In this document: one piece after another, positions 18,547-27,926 of the stretch
Position numbering within the stretch: the stretch's first letter is position 1
Layout: each line of letters starts with the position of its first letter
Origin: Methanolobus tindarius DSM 2278
GTDB taxonomy: Archaea > Halobacteriota > Methanosarcinia > Methanosarcinales > Methanosarcinaceae
Length of the DNA stretch: 64,000 nucleotides
Assembly: GCF_000504205.1 (NCBI RefSeq)
Contig: NZ_AZAJ01000001.1
Span: forward strand, 2,268,879 to 2,332,878
Reading direction: 5' to 3'
The notes under the pieces: generated by a model
Database searches by the model: none
What the model saw: only the letters and a program-made list of their open reading frames with translations
Told to the model about the DNA's origin: nothing
Made by a program: the position numbers and the translations under genes

Positions 18547-20361
18547 TTATACAGCATCCTCAAGTTGCAGTCTTGGAGCCACACCAAGGGATTTGATTTC
18601 GTCAAGCAGCAGTTTGAATGCGTAACTCATCTCTACAGGGTGGATGTCAGTCTCAGCACCACAGTTGGCGCAGTACCTGATATTTCTCTTCCTGTCAAAG
18701 GTTGCGATCATCCCGCAGTGTCCGCATACAAGTTCTACTACCTTGTCAGACTCATCGAGCAGTCTTTCTTTCAGTGTCATTGCAGCACCGTGGCCGATAA
18801 GCACATCACGCTCCATTTCACCGAAACGCAGACCTCCTTCACGGGCACGACCTTCAGTTGGCTGCCTTGTAAGCACCTGTACAGGTCCTCTTGACCTTGC
18901 GTGCATCTTTGATGCTACCATGTGGTGCAGTTTCTGGTAAAGGATAACTCCTACAAACACATCTGCCTGGATCTTCTTTCCGGTAACTCCGTCGAAGAAT
19001 ACTTCCTTTCCTGTGTGTGCGAATCCGTGGGTCTTAAGAGCTGCACGGAGGTCGTCTTCGTTCTCTCCGGAGAATGCAGTTGCATTTACTCTTCTTCCTT
19101 CCATGGATCCGACCTTACCACCAATCATCTCAAGCACGTGACCTACAGTCATACGTGAAGGAATTGCGTGTGGGTTGATTACGAGGTCAGGTACCATTCC
19201 TTTCTCTGTGAACGGCATGTCCGCAAATGGTACTATAAGTCCTATAACTCCCTTCTGACCGTGCCTTGATGCAAACTTGTCACCGATTTCAGGAATTCTC
19301 TGGTCTCTTATCTTGACCTTTGCAAGACGTGTTCCGTTTATGGATTCTGTAAGAATAACTGTATCAACGACTCCTTTCTCGTTGGAACGCATTGTGATTG
19401 CACTCTCTCTGCGTTGCTCAACAGTGATGCCGAAGTCGGACTGTTCCTCAAGGAAACGTGGTGGACTTGTCTTTCCGATAAGTACGTCGTTTGGACCTAC
19501 TCTTGTTTCAGGGTTTACAAGACCGTCAATGTCAAGGTTTGCGTATGCTTCAGGGCTACGTGCACCTCTGAATTCGGAGTCCGGAATCTCGAATTTGTCT
19601 TCCTGTCCACCGGGGTAACGTCTTTCTTCGCCCTCAAAGGTTCTGAGGAAGTGACTTCTTCCAAGTCCTCTCTCAATTGATCCCTTGTTGAAAACCAGTG
19701 CATCTTCAATATTGTGTCCTTCGTAGGACATGACAGCTACAACGAAGTTCTGACCGGCTGGCCTGTCATCGAAGTGAATTGCTTCACAGGTCTGTGTCCT
19801 GACCATTGCACGCTGTGGATAATGTAAAAGGTGTGCACGGGTGTCAGGTCTGAGCTTAGTGTTGGATGTTGAAACGCCGATACACTGCTTGACCATTGCT
19901 GCGCCCATTGTGTTACGAGGGGATGCATTGTGTTCAGGATAAGGTACCATTCCGGTACAAATACCAAGCATAAGTCCCGGGTTGATTTCAAGGTGGGTGT
20001 GGTTCTCTGTGATATGGTCCTTGTACAGTGCAATAAATGCATTCTCTTCTTCTTCAGAGTCAAGGTACTCTATCTTTCCCGCCTTTGTCATTTCCGAATA
20101 TCCCATCTTGCCTTCTGCAAGGAGTTCAATCTCCTCATCAGATACAAGTGATTCTCCGTTCTTTACAATGATCAGCGGTCTTCTTGCACGACCCATGTCA
20201 GTGTTGATCAGCACCTCATGAATGTCTTCATAATATGTTACATTGATCTGTTCTGACATCATTCCTGTTCTGCGCTGCTCTCTGATATTTTCAACCAGTT
20301 CAGCAGGGTCTGTGTGGGTTCCTACGAGTTCTCCGTTAAGGAAAACTTTAGCTTCATTCAT
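18547..20361 (-). CDS. rpoB1: DNA-directed RNA polymerase subunit B'
   Basis: 604 residues from the ATG at 20361 ([16 protein letters not shown]), which has GGGAGG upstream; the open frame to 20382 adds 7 residues. It is the C-terminal half of the second-largest subunit: [34 protein letters not shown] and the zinc site [15 protein letters not shown]. It overlaps the end of rpoB'' by 8 bases. B is split here, as in methanogens and many euryarchaea. Confidence 0.97.
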   Translation of the reverse strand: MNEAKVFLNGELVGTHTDPAELVENIREQRRTGMMSEQINVTYYEDIHEVLINTDMGRARRPLIIVKNGESLVSDEEIELLAEGKMGYSEMTKAGKIEYLDSEEEENAFIALYKDHITENHTHLEINPGLMLGICTGMVPYPEHNASPRNTMGAAMVKQCIGVSTSNTKLRPDTRAHLLHYPQRAMVRTQTCEAIHFDDRPAGQNFVVAVMSYEGHNIEDALVFNKGSIERGLGRSHFLRTFEGEERRYPGGQEDKFEIPDSEFRGARSPEAYANLDIDGLVNPETRVGPNDVLIGKTSPPRFLEEQSDFGITVEQRRESAITMRSNEKGVVDTVILTESINGTRLAKVKIRDQRIPEIGDKFASRHGQKGVIGLIVPFADMPFTEKGMVPDLVINPHAIPSRMTVGHVLEMIGGKVGSMEGRRVNATAFSGENEDDLRAALKTHGFAHTGKEVFFDGVTGKKIQADVFVGVILYQKLHHMVASKMHARSRGPVQVLTRQPTEGRAREGGLRFGEMERDVLIGHGAAMTLKERLLDESDKVVELVCGHCGMIATFDRKRNIRYCANCGAETDIHPVEMSYAFKLLLDEIKSLGVAPRLQLEDAV

Positions 20362-22003
20362 CGAGAAGTCCTCCCATGTCATCTAATGATTCTGAATAGT
20401 TCGTGTACCCGATTGGTTCTGGCTTTTCTTCTTCTGATGGCACTGTGGCTTTCACTTCTATGTCTTCCATATAGTCATCAAGTTCTTCATCATACTCTGG
20501 AAGTGCTTTAAGGGATGAATTAAGAACTGTTTTCACAACTCCAAGATCGTAAAGAATGTTCTTTATTTTCTTCTCTTCTTCGGTGCCTGTGGAAAGCTCT
20601 ACCATTTGTGCAAAGTTCTTCACAAGACCACAGTTAGGACCTTCAGGAGTCTCTGATGGACAAAGTCTGCCCCACTGTGTCGGGTGCAGGTCACGAGCCT
20701 CAAAGTGCGGCTGTGCCCTTGAAAGCGGGGAAATTACACGTCTGAGGTGAGAAAGGGTTGAGATGTAATCTGTCCTGTCAAGCAGCTGTGATACGCCGGT
20801 TCTTCCGCCTACCCAGTTACCTGTTGCAAGTGGGTGCTGAAGTCTGTCTGTAAGTACGTCTGCTCTTACAAGTGTGATAACATTAAGCTCACGGTTTCTC
20901 ATGTTTGCTCTTTCAAGCTGGTATTTTATGTCTCTTGAGAGCCTGTTGAATGCGACCCTGAACAGATCTTCCATAAGGTCACCAGTAAGCTTCAACCTCT
21001 TGTTTGAGTAATGGTCCTTGTCATCCGGATTCCTTCTTCCAAGTGCCAGCTCAAAACATGATTCAGCCATTCTTCCAAGGAAGTTTGCCTTTGCTGCCCT
21101 GTCATGTGGCTCATTTCCAAGGTGTGGTAAAAGGTATCTGTCAATCACGTAGTTTGCACGCTTGATCTGGTAGTCTCTTGCCTGTCCTGATGCAACTCTT
21201 GAACCGATCTTCTCCATTGCATCTTCAATGTTGTCAACCTCTGCTTCTTCAAGGTTCTCGAACATGAACTTCATAATTTCAGGATCTGTAGATACTGCCT
21301 TTACAAGTTCCTCGTCAGTCTCCACACCGAGTGCTCTCATAAGTGTGATAAAGTTAAGACGACCTGAAATGGATGGGAATGAGACTTCAAGAAGTGATTT
21401 TCTACCTCTCTCTACAACTACGAGTGCCCTGTATCCTCTTCTCTGTGAGAATACCTTTGATACCTCAATGGTGTCTCCGTATCTCTCTCCGAATTCAGTG
21501 AGGATCTTGTTAGGAGCAAGGTCTTCAAGTGTCATGACCACACGCTCGGTACCGTTGATAATGAAATATCCTCCCGGGTCGAGTGGATCTTCTCCGTATT
21601 TTACCATCTCGTCCTCAGCAATCTCTGTGAGGTTACAGATATTGGATTTGATCATGACTGGAAGCTGTCCTATCTTTGCTTCCTGTGGTTCTTTCTCTTC
21701 ATCGTTCTCTACAACACTCATCTGAAGGTAGAGTGGTGCGGAATAAGAAAGGTTTCTAAGCCTTGCTTCGTTTGGATAGAGGTTTTCAATAGCTCCGTCC
21801 GCTTCCTTGACAACGGGGTTCTCAACGCGGATATTGCCCAGTTTGATGTATGTGTCTTCAAGGTCTGTTTCGATGATCTTCTGTTCATCGATGATCTTTT
21901 GAAGACCTGTCTCCAGAAACTTGTTATAGGAATCTATGTGATGCTGTACGATCTTATCTTTCGTGAAAAACGAACGTGGGATCTGTCCTTTGGTTAACGC
22001 TAT
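20354..22003 (-). CDS. rpoB2: DNA-directed RNA polymerase subunit B''
   Basis: The conserved N-terminus ([20 protein letters not shown], then [20 protein letters not shown]) extends well upstream of the first in-frame ATG at 21721, up to a stop at 22025-22027. No ATG, GTG or TTG exists in that extension. The likeliest start is ATA at 22003 (or ATC at 22006), just after GAAGGTG, giving about 549 residues beginning [12 protein letters not shown]. The body carries [18 protein letters not shown] and [21 protein letters not shown], standard B'' motifs. The non-standard start is either real or a single-base difference (ATG to ATA). Confidence 0.93.
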   Translation of the reverse strand: MALTKGQIPRSFFTKDKIVQHHIDSYNKFLETGLQKIIDEQKIIETDLEDTYIKLGNIRVENPVVKEADGAIENLYPNEARLRNLSYSAPLYLQMSVVENDEEKEPQEAKIGQLPVMIKSNICNLTEIAEDEMVKYGEDPLDPGGYFIINGTERVVMTLEDLAPNKILTEFGERYGDTIEVSKVFSQRRGYRALVVVERGRKSLLEVSFPSISGRLNFITLMRALGVETDEELVKAVSTDPEIMKFMFENLEEAEVDNIEDAMEKIGSRVASGQARDYQIKRANYVIDRYLLPHLGNEPHDRAAKANFLGRMAESCFELALGRRNPDDKDHYSNKRLKLTGDLMEDLFRVAFNRLSRDIKYQLERANMRNRELNVITLVRADVLTDRLQHPLATGNWVGGRTGVSQLLDRTDYISTLSHLRRVISPLSRAQPHFEARDLHPTQWGRLCPSETPEGPNCGLVKNFAQMVELSTGTEEEKKIKNILYDLGVVKTVLNSSLKALPEYDEELDDYMEDIEVKATVPSEEEKPEPIGYTNYSESLDDMGGLLDE

Positions 22004-22075
22004 GATAGCACCTTCTTTATGTGATTATTGTGTTTATTGCAAAAAAGCCCTGTCTGAATAATGTGAATATCGCGT

Positions 22076-22312
22076 TTAAGCGATGACTAGTCGGTAGTAG
22101 AATGCTTCGCCGGCGGTCTGACTGTTGCGTGTAATCTTAACGACATCTCCAACCTGTGCCCCAATTTCCTGAATAACGGGATCAACAACCTTTATCTTAG
22201 GTAATTGTTCCTTCTCAATGGCATATTGCTTTAAAACAGATTTAAGTTCATCTTCCAACATTATCTCATGTTTAGGGATCAACTGATGGTCGAGCAGGCT
22301 AAATTTTCTCAA
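22076..22312 (-). CDS. rpoH: DNA-directed RNA polymerase subunit H
   Basis: 78 residues with the subunit-H pattern: FSLLDHQLIPKHEIM at the start and GAQVGDVVKITRNSQTAGEAFYYRLV at the end, equal to the C-terminal domain of eukaryotic RPB5. It is the first protein gene of the polymerase operon, 72 bases ahead of rpoB'' and 56 bases behind tRNA-Lys. Confidence 0.96.
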   Translation of the reverse strand: MRKFSLLDHQLIPKHEIMLEDELKSVLKQYAIEKEQLPKIKVVDPVIQEIGAQVGDVVKITRNSQTAGEAFYYRLVIA

Positions 22313-22364
22313 TATATTACTCCTCCCTCAAAAATGTGAACGTGAACACTCTTGTGCAAAGTGA

Positions 22365-22441
22365 TGGCGGGCTCGTAGGGATTTGAACCCTAGGCCGTCT
22401 GGTTAAAAGCCAGACGCTCTGCCTGACTGAGCTACGAGCCC
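22365..22441 (-). tRNA. tRNA-Lys (TTT) with encoded CCA
   Basis: Minus strand: acceptor GGGCTCG pairs with CGAGCCC, D-arm GCTC/GAGC, anticodon stem GTCTG(G)/CCAGAC with loop containing TTT, T-loop TTCAAAT, discriminator G at 22368 and then CCA (22367-22365). A TATA-like TATATATAC about 80 bases upstream (near 22520) suggests that the tRNA heads the transcript that continues into rpoH. Confidence 0.95.
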
Positions 22442-22812
22442 AATGTGTTGGGTGGATTTGCTGAGGCTGCTTCACGTTCATCGACTTCGGTGTAGCGGGT
22501 GATAAAAGCACTTTTAGTATATATACTTATCGTATGCCCGCAGTGTGTTCGAACTTCCATTAATTCCAATGACCTACTATTACTTATATTTTATTTATTA
22601 AATTGTCCTTAATTTAATCAAAAACAGAATGTTTATATTCTATTATTCTCTGTTTTTACAAAGTAGCCTACTAATGTGGTTAATTTCTCCCTCTCTACAG
22701 GCCACTCCTGATATATTGGTACTTTATAGTACTTAATATAGCAACAATAAAACCATACCTTCGGTTAGCACTCTGTTATGGTACTGTTTTTGTGAAATGA
22801 AACTGGGACTAA
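22442..22812. promoter_or_regulatory. AT-rich intergenic region with the polymerase-operon promoter
   Basis: 371 bases without a gene. Read on the minus strand, AAGTATATATACT at about 22515-22528 is a good TATA box for tRNA-Lys/rpoH, predicting a start near 22495. The remainder (22540-22800) is AT-rich and shows no convincing reading frame or RNA; it probably contains only the trailer of the S-inosylhomocysteine hydrolase gene. Confidence 0.5.
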
Positions 22813-22861
22813 AAATAAAAAAAGTAACTGGCAGGTTATGTTCCGGTCTCCCAGCCTGCCA
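22813..22861 (-). terminator. Hairpin spanning the ahcY stop codon, followed by a T-tract
   Basis: TGGCAGG (22855-22861 read on minus) pairs with CCTGCCA (22829-22835), enclosing the last codons and the TAA stop; the minus strand then continues AGTTACTTTTTTTATTTTTAG. This has the form of an intrinsic-type archaeal terminator built partly from coding sequence. Confidence 0.5.
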
Positions 22862-24074
22862 TGTACGCTTCCTGTTCATCGGAAAGCTTGTCAATACTTA
22901 TGCCCATTGACATGAGTTTCATTTCAGCAACACCAATATCAAGCTCATGAGGTACAGCGTGCACTCCGTCAGAAAGCTTGTTCTCTGCAATATATCTGAC
23001 ACAGAGTGCCTGGTTTGCAAAGCTCATATCCATAACTTCTGCAGGGTGGCCGTCTCCAGCTGCAAGATTTACAAGTCTTCCGTCAGCAAGTACGTATACA
23101 CGTTTCTCACCAATCTTATATTCCTTAATATTGTTTCTTACAGTCCTAACAGAACCTGCCATTGCCTTAAGGTCTTCCAGATTAATCTCAACATTAAAGT
23201 GACCTGCATTTGCAAGAATTGCACCGTCGTTTATAACCTCAAAGTCCTCTTTCTTCAGGATATCCCTGTTGCCTGTAGTTGTAAGGAATATATCTCCGAT
23301 CTTTGCAGCCTCTTTCATAGGCATGACACTGTTACCATCCATACGTGCTTCAAGTGCTCTTATCGGGTCTATTTCGGTTACAATTACGTTTGCTCCAAGA
23401 CCCTTTGCTCGCATTGCAGCACCTTTTCCACACCATCCATATCCGCCAATAACAACATTCTTTCCTGCTACAAGGAGGTTTGTTGTTCTCATGATACCGT
23501 CCCATGAGGACTGTCCGGTTCCATATCTGTTGTCAAAGAGGAACTTTGTCATAGCATCATTTACTGCAATAACCGGCATCTTAAGAGCGCCATCACGTTC
23601 CATTGCTTTGAGTCTGTGAATACCTGTTGTAGTTTCCTCACAGCCACCAAGAATCTCAGGCAGAAGGTCTGTGCGTTCTGTATGAAGCTTGAAAATAAGG
23701 TCAGCACCATCATCAATTGTGATGTCAGGTTTAAAGTCAAGAACCTTGTCAATAGCTTCGTAGTATTCCTCATTGCAGCAGTCATACTTTGCAAAACACT
23801 GGATGTTGTCTTTGTTGTGTAAAGCCATTGAAACATCATCCTGTGTGCTCAGAGGATTGCATCCTGTAATTGCGACTTCAGCTCCGCCAATTGCAAGTGT
23901 TTCTACAAGTGCTGCTGTCTTAGCCTCAACGTGAAGTGCCATTGCAACTTTGTGACCTGCAAGAGGTTTTTCCTTTGCGAACTGTTCCCTGATGATATTG
24001 AGAACAGGCATGTGATTAAGAACCCAGTCAATTTTCATGTTTCCGGATTCTAACATTTCAGTATCATTCATCAT
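22836..24074 (-). CDS. ahcY: S-inosyl-L-homocysteine/S-adenosyl-L-homocysteine hydrolase
   Basis: 412 residues. The NAD-binding motif is VIGGYGWCGKGAAMRAKG near 215, preceded by the substrate segment DDGADLIFKLHTE and followed by TTTGNRDIL. The C-terminus lacks the long extension of eukaryotic enzymes. In methanogens the characterised family member hydrolyses S-inosylhomocysteine rather than SAH, after deamination by DadD. The dadD-type gene lies directly upstream on the same strand, which supports that route. Product homocysteine returns to methionine and SAM. Confidence 0.9.
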   Translation of the reverse strand: MMNDTEMLESGNMKIDWVLNHMPVLNIIREQFAKEKPLAGHKVAMALHVEAKTAALVETLAIGGAEVAITGCNPLSTQDDVSMALHNKDNIQCFAKYDCCNEEYYEAIDKVLDFKPDITIDDGADLIFKLHTERTDLLPEILGGCEETTTGIHRLKAMERDGALKMPVIAVNDAMTKFLFDNRYGTGQSSWDGIMRTTNLLVAGKNVVIGGYGWCGKGAAMRAKGLGANVIVTEIDPIRALEARMDGNSVMPMKEAAKIGDIFLTTTGNRDILKKEDFEVINDGAILANAGHFNVEINLEDLKAMAGSVRTVRNNIKEYKIGEKRVYVLADGRLVNLAAGDGHPAEVMDMSFANQALCVRYIAENKLSDGVHAVPHELDIGVAEMKLMSMGISIDKLSDEQEAYMAGWETGT

Positions 24075-24152
24075 TTATCTCCAATTTTGAAATAACAGAT
24101 AATAATATTCTTCAGATTATTATGCATCTAATATAAGTATAAGCCTGAATCC

Positions 24153-25451
24153 TTAATTTCCAATTCTATCAAGGAGGTCTTTTGAAGCTTTGATGGCAGT
24201 GTCAATGACTTCCTGCTCATCCATAGAGAGTACTTTTCCATCTTCCATGAGTACTTTCCCGTCAACAATGGTGGTGCTGACATCCTTGCCGTTTGCAGCA
24301 TACACAAGATGTGAAGCAACATCGTATACGGGTGCAAGATGAGCTTTATTCATATCAACAATTATCATATCAGCGTTGTAGCCTTCTTTCAGCATTCCAC
24401 TGTTGATTCCAAGAGCTTTTGCACCGTTGATGGTTGCCATTTCAAGAACCTTGCGTGCAGGAAGTGCAGTTGGATCCATGGTGCTGACCTTTTGCAAAAG
24501 AGCTGCAGATCTCATTTCCTCGAACATGTCAAGGTTGTTGTTGGAAGCACATCCATCTGTTCCAAGACATACATTTGCTCCAGCATCAATGAGTTTTGCA
24601 ACAGGGCATATGCCGGAAGCAAGTTTCATATTACTGTTAGGATTGTGTGAAATGTTCACACCATATTCTGCAAGTATCTTTATGTCGCCGTCAGAGAGCC
24701 AGACACAATGTGCAGCAAGCACGTCAGTTCCCCAGAAATCGATTCCCTTGAGGAAATGAATGGAACACATGCCGAAGTTCTCTTTCATATAGTTAAGCTC
24801 GGCTTCAGTCTCAAGCACATGGATGTGTTGTTTTACACCATCTTTTACAGCCTGCTCTTTTACTCTGATAAGGAAATCCCTTGAACAGGTGTTAGGTGCA
24901 TGTGGGCCGTACATTGTGCTTATCCTGCCACCGGCTTTCCCATTCCACTCTTTAACAAAAGCCCTGCCAACTTCAAGTTCTTTGTCAGCTTTTTCCTTAT
25001 CTCCAAAATCAATCATCCCGTAGGAAAGTGCTGCACGGATACCGGCTTCATCTACAGCCTGAGCAACTCTGTTCTCGTGGATGTACATATCTGCAAAAGC
25101 GATAGTTCCGGAACGTATCATCTCAAGACATGCCAGTTTTGTGCCTGCATAGATATCATCGTCAGTAAGTTTTGCCTCGGCAGGCCATATGTGATTTTCA
25201 AGCCAGTCCTGAAGCTGCATATCATCAGCGTAGCCTCTGAATATTGTCATTCCTGCATGGCAATGAGTGTTAACAAGTCCTGGCATAAGGACCGAGCCCT
25301 TTGCATCGATAACTTTTTCAGCAGTACATTCTGTGGAAGTCCCGACTTCCTTTATTTTACCGTCCTCTACAACAACGATCCCGTTCTCAATGTCGCCTGC
25401 TTCCGGGTCCATTGAGAGGATATAAGCATTCTTTATGATAAGATCCGCCAT
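24153..25451 (-). CDS. dadD: 5'-deoxyadenosine/SAH deaminase, amidohydrolase family
   Basis: 432 residues. Metal-binding residues of the amidohydrolase barrel are visible: NTHCHAGMTIFRG near 60-75, HVLETE near 205, HCVWLSDGD near 245 and GTDGCASNN near 300. The methanogen family deaminates 5'-deoxyadenosine (from radical SAM reactions), SAH and methylthioadenosine. It precedes the S-inosylhomocysteine hydrolase gene, completing a SAM-recycling pair. Its start ATG overlaps the stop region of the upstream HD gene. Generic annotation as chlorohydrolase or MTA/SAH deaminase would describe the same family. Confidence 0.88.
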   Translation of the reverse strand: MADLIIKNAYILSMDPEAGDIENGIVVVEDGKIKEVGTSTECTAEKVIDAKGSVLMPGLVNTHCHAGMTIFRGYADDMQLQDWLENHIWPAEAKLTDDDIYAGTKLACLEMIRSGTIAFADMYIHENRVAQAVDEAGIRAALSYGMIDFGDKEKADKELEVGRAFVKEWNGKAGGRISTMYGPHAPNTCSRDFLIRVKEQAVKDGVKQHIHVLETEAELNYMKENFGMCSIHFLKGIDFWGTDVLAAHCVWLSDGDIKILAEYGVNISHNPNSNMKLASGICPVAKLIDAGANVCLGTDGCASNNNLDMFEEMRSAALLQKVSTMDPTALPARKVLEMATINGAKALGINSGMLKEGYNADMIIVDMNKAHLAPVYDVASHLVYAANGKDVSTTIVDGKVLMEDGKVLSMDEQEVIDTAIKASKDLLDRIGN

Positions 25452-26092
25452 TATCTCTCTCCTGATGTCTCTTCTTTTAGCTCTTCCAGATATTTGCGCA
25501 TAATTGCCAGTCTCTGTTCTGCAATATCTTTAGCTGTTTGTGTATTAAGTCTTTCAGGTATTTTAAAAGGTTTTCTTTCCATGTAATCACAGAATCCATC
25601 GAATGGATCTTCAGTGTAAGCATTCATGGAAGTTTCCTTTACAGTTCCGATGGTCTCTTTCAAAGCCCTCAAAGCTCCCATTGAAACAAGTGACCTGAAA
25701 ATTCCAACCGCACCCAGTGCATCGATCCTGTCAGCATCCTGAAGAATCTGAGCCTCGATGGTCTTTGCCTTCATTCCACGGCTGAAACGATGGGTCAGTA
25801 TACATGATGTCACGTGGTCGATGAGCTTAGCTTCAGCACCATTTTCTGAAAGGAAATCCCTGGCAATCTCAGCACTGTATTCAGCATGGTTTCCTCCTTC
25901 TTTGTGTTCTCTCACGATTCCCACATCATGAAGAAGTGCTGCAAGGCGGATAACCTGTAAGTCTCCTCCTTCCTTTTCCTGGATTCTCATGCAGGTATTT
26001 TCAACCCTTTCAATGTGTGACATATCGTGGGTGCTGGGTTCATTTTCCAGTACCTGAGAAACAAAATCCCTTGTATTCTCTATCAGACACAT
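25451..26092 (-). CDS. HD-domain phosphohydrolase
   Basis: 213 residues with the HD signature: His in DMSHIERVENTC, HD in LAALLHDVGIVREHKEGGNHAEYSA and a later DADRIDALGAVG, the arrangement of uncharacterised HD hydrolases of the YedJ type. It likely acts on a nucleotide or other phosphate ester. It overlaps the dadD start and the phosphopantothenate synthetase stop, so it is in the same operon; a role in nucleotide or SAM by-product salvage is a guess from context. Confidence 0.75.
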   Translation of the reverse strand: MCLIENTRDFVSQVLENEPSTHDMSHIERVENTCMRIQEKEGGDLQVIRLAALLHDVGIVREHKEGGNHAEYSAEIARDFLSENGAEAKLIDHVTSCILTHRFSRGMKAKTIEAQILQDADRIDALGAVGIFRSLVSMGALRALKETIGTVKETSMNAYTEDPFDGFCDYMERKPFKIPERLNTQTAKDIAEQRLAIMRKYLEELKEETSGER

Positions 26093-26853
26093 GTAAGACC
26101 TTTCTCCTCTGCTTTGTTCTTCAGGTTCTCCTGCATGGTGTAAAGGGCATCGGAAATGGTAACATCGTTGTTGAATGAATCAACGATTTCCTGAAGGGAA
26201 TCCCTGTTCTGAGTTTTCATGTCTTTTGTGAACTGAATCATATTCTTAAGAGCTCTGGTAACATTATCTACTATGGTAATGTTAGCTGTCAGTGCAGTTC
26301 TTGAAAGTGGGTTCAGGTCAATGGTGATGACAGTCTTGCCCATTTCAACAAGTTTCTGGCACCTGTCTCCGTCTTCAAGAGGCACCAGCACAACATCCGC
26401 ACTGAATATACCTTCCTCATCTACAATAGCCCTGTCATGGGAAAGGTCAAGTCTTTTGTCTCCTTTCCCTCCAAGGACAACGCCAGATCCATGTGCTTTC
26501 AGGTGGTCTATTATCTTGTGCACCCTGGCATCACTTCTATGGAAAAGATTCACTTCAAGTCTTGCTCCGGTGACATCTGCAAGGGCTGCCATGAGATCGG
26601 GCACAAGTGCAGCAGTATTGCCATTTACAGATATTATGGCATTATCTGCAAGAAGAATATTAGCAACCGCTGCCCTTTCGGCAATGGCTGCTGATTTTGT
26701 TGTCTTTTCCCCTATCATATAATCGAAAGCTTCCCCGCGTCCCTGGGCTACCAGTCCCTGCTTGCTGGTGATACCGATGTTTACGCCTTCAACTATTCTT
26801 TCCCTGGTAATAAGGGACTCATACCGGGGGTGATCTTTAGGGATGTCTGTCAT
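26083..26853 (-). CDS. 4-phosphopantoate--beta-alanine ligase (phosphopantothenate synthetase)
   Basis: 256 residues with the archaeal COG1701 pattern: HPRYESLITRERIVEGV at the start, ISVNGNTAALVPDLMAAL, LFHRSDARVHKIIDHL and VVLGGKGDKRLDLSHDRA. The enzyme joins 4-phosphopantoate and beta-alanine using ATP, replacing bacterial PanC after pantoate kinase has acted. Pantoate kinase and CoaBC are encoded 1.1-3.2 kb upstream on the same strand. Confidence 0.92.
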   Translation of the reverse strand: MTDIPKDHPRYESLITRERIVEGVNIGITSKQGLVAQGRGEAFDYMIGEKTTKSAAIAERAAVANILLADNAIISVNGNTAALVPDLMAALADVTGARLEVNLFHRSDARVHKIIDHLKAHGSGVVLGGKGDKRLDLSHDRAIVDEEGIFSADVVLVPLEDGDRCQKLVEMGKTVITIDLNPLSRTALTANITIVDNVTRALKNMIQFTKDMKTQNRDSLQEIVDSFNNDVTISDALYTMQENLKNKAEEKGLTCV

Positions 26854-26896
26854 TCAGTCCGTTTTCTCCTTATGATTTTATTTTACTTTTCTATTT

Positions 26897-27841
26897 TCAG
26901 TTACTTGCATCCAGTATAATTCCCTGGTCAGTTGGAACAAGCATTGTTTGTATATCCTGCCCCTGCAACATCTGTATGTACTTATAGTTGATTAGGTCAG
27001 GGTTCTTTGCAAGCTGTTCGTTGATTATTCTGAGTGCTTCGGCTTCACCATAAGCCTGTGCAATAGTTGAATTTGCAATACCGTTTGCTTCAATGATCTT
27101 CCTTTCAGCTTCAAGTTGTTCTTTCTGCTTTACGAATATCATTCTCTGAGCTTCCTGGTCTGCCTGGAGTTTTGCTTCAATCGCCTCGGCAACTTTTGTA
27201 GGGAGAACAACGTTTCTGACAAGAACTTCTTCTACAATTATACCATCGCTATCAAGTGCAGCTGCTATGTTACTAAGCATTTCTCCTGCCACAAGCTCTC
27301 TTTCCTCACCATAAACCTGCAGGGCTGTTTTGCTGGAAACAACTTCACGTATAGAGGACCTTATTGTAGGTCTTATAATCTTTTCAGCATAGTTAGTTCC
27401 AAGAGTCTGGTGGACTGTGCTTACACTATCCGGAACAAGTCTGTATCTTACAGTAATGTCAAGTCCAAGCGTAAGTCCTTCTGTGGTGAGTGCTTTGATC
27501 TGATCATCTCCTACAACTTCTCCTTCATTGACCACGCCACTCATGGTGTATGTTTCACTTCTCACAGAGTACTTTGTAACGCTGACCCATGGGGGAACAA
27601 TGTGTAATCCTTCGCCGAGTTCATCTTCTTCCACACCGCCAAACTGGTTGAACTTTACACCAACCTCTCCGGCTCCGACAGATACAAAAATAGAACCAAA
27701 CAGTATCGAAAATACAATCAATATAACAAATATAACTACTATTCCGCGTCCTATCTTGCCAATAATAGGAGCTATTTCGCCTATTGGGAATTCCGGCACC
27801 TTTTTAGGTGGTTCGGGTTCCCATTCGCCTTCAACAACCAT
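26897..27841 (-). CDS. SPFH/band-7 (prohibitin-like) membrane protein
   Basis: About 314 residues from the ATG at 27841 (MVVEGEWEPEPPKK), which has GGAGAGG upstream; a longer frame to 27868 exists. One transmembrane segment at about 25-50 (IVVIFVILIVFSILFGSIFV) is followed by the SPFH domain (VGVKFNQFGGVEEDELGEG, ALTTEGLTLGLDITVRYRL, TIRSSIREVVSSKTALQVYG), then a coiled coil rich in E/K/A/Q (AKLQADQEAQRMIFVKQKEQ). Such proteins form membrane-associated oligomeric rings and often partner with proteases. No protease lies beside it; it sits between CoA genes. Confidence 0.88.
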   Translation of the reverse strand: MVVEGEWEPEPPKKVPEFPIGEIAPIIGKIGRGIVVIFVILIVFSILFGSIFVSVGAGEVGVKFNQFGGVEEDELGEGLHIVPPWVSVTKYSVRSETYTMSGVVNEGEVVGDDQIKALTTEGLTLGLDITVRYRLVPDSVSTVHQTLGTNYAEKIIRPTIRSSIREVVSSKTALQVYGEERELVAGEMLSNIAAALDSDGIIVEEVLVRNVVLPTKVAEAIEAKLQADQEAQRMIFVKQKEQLEAERKIIEANGIANSTIAQAYGEAEALRIINEQLAKNPDLINYKYIQMLQGQDIQTMLVPTDQGIILDASN

Positions 27842-27926
27842 ATAAACCTCTCCAATAAATAATTCCAAACGTATAATTATCAGTTATATCAGGTGGAATT
27901 GATAATATGTTTTCGCTCAGGTAATT

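Noticed and set aside
20354-22027. Frameshifted or truncated rpoB''
   Set aside because: The upstream extension is in frame and fully conserved; only the start codon is abnormal.
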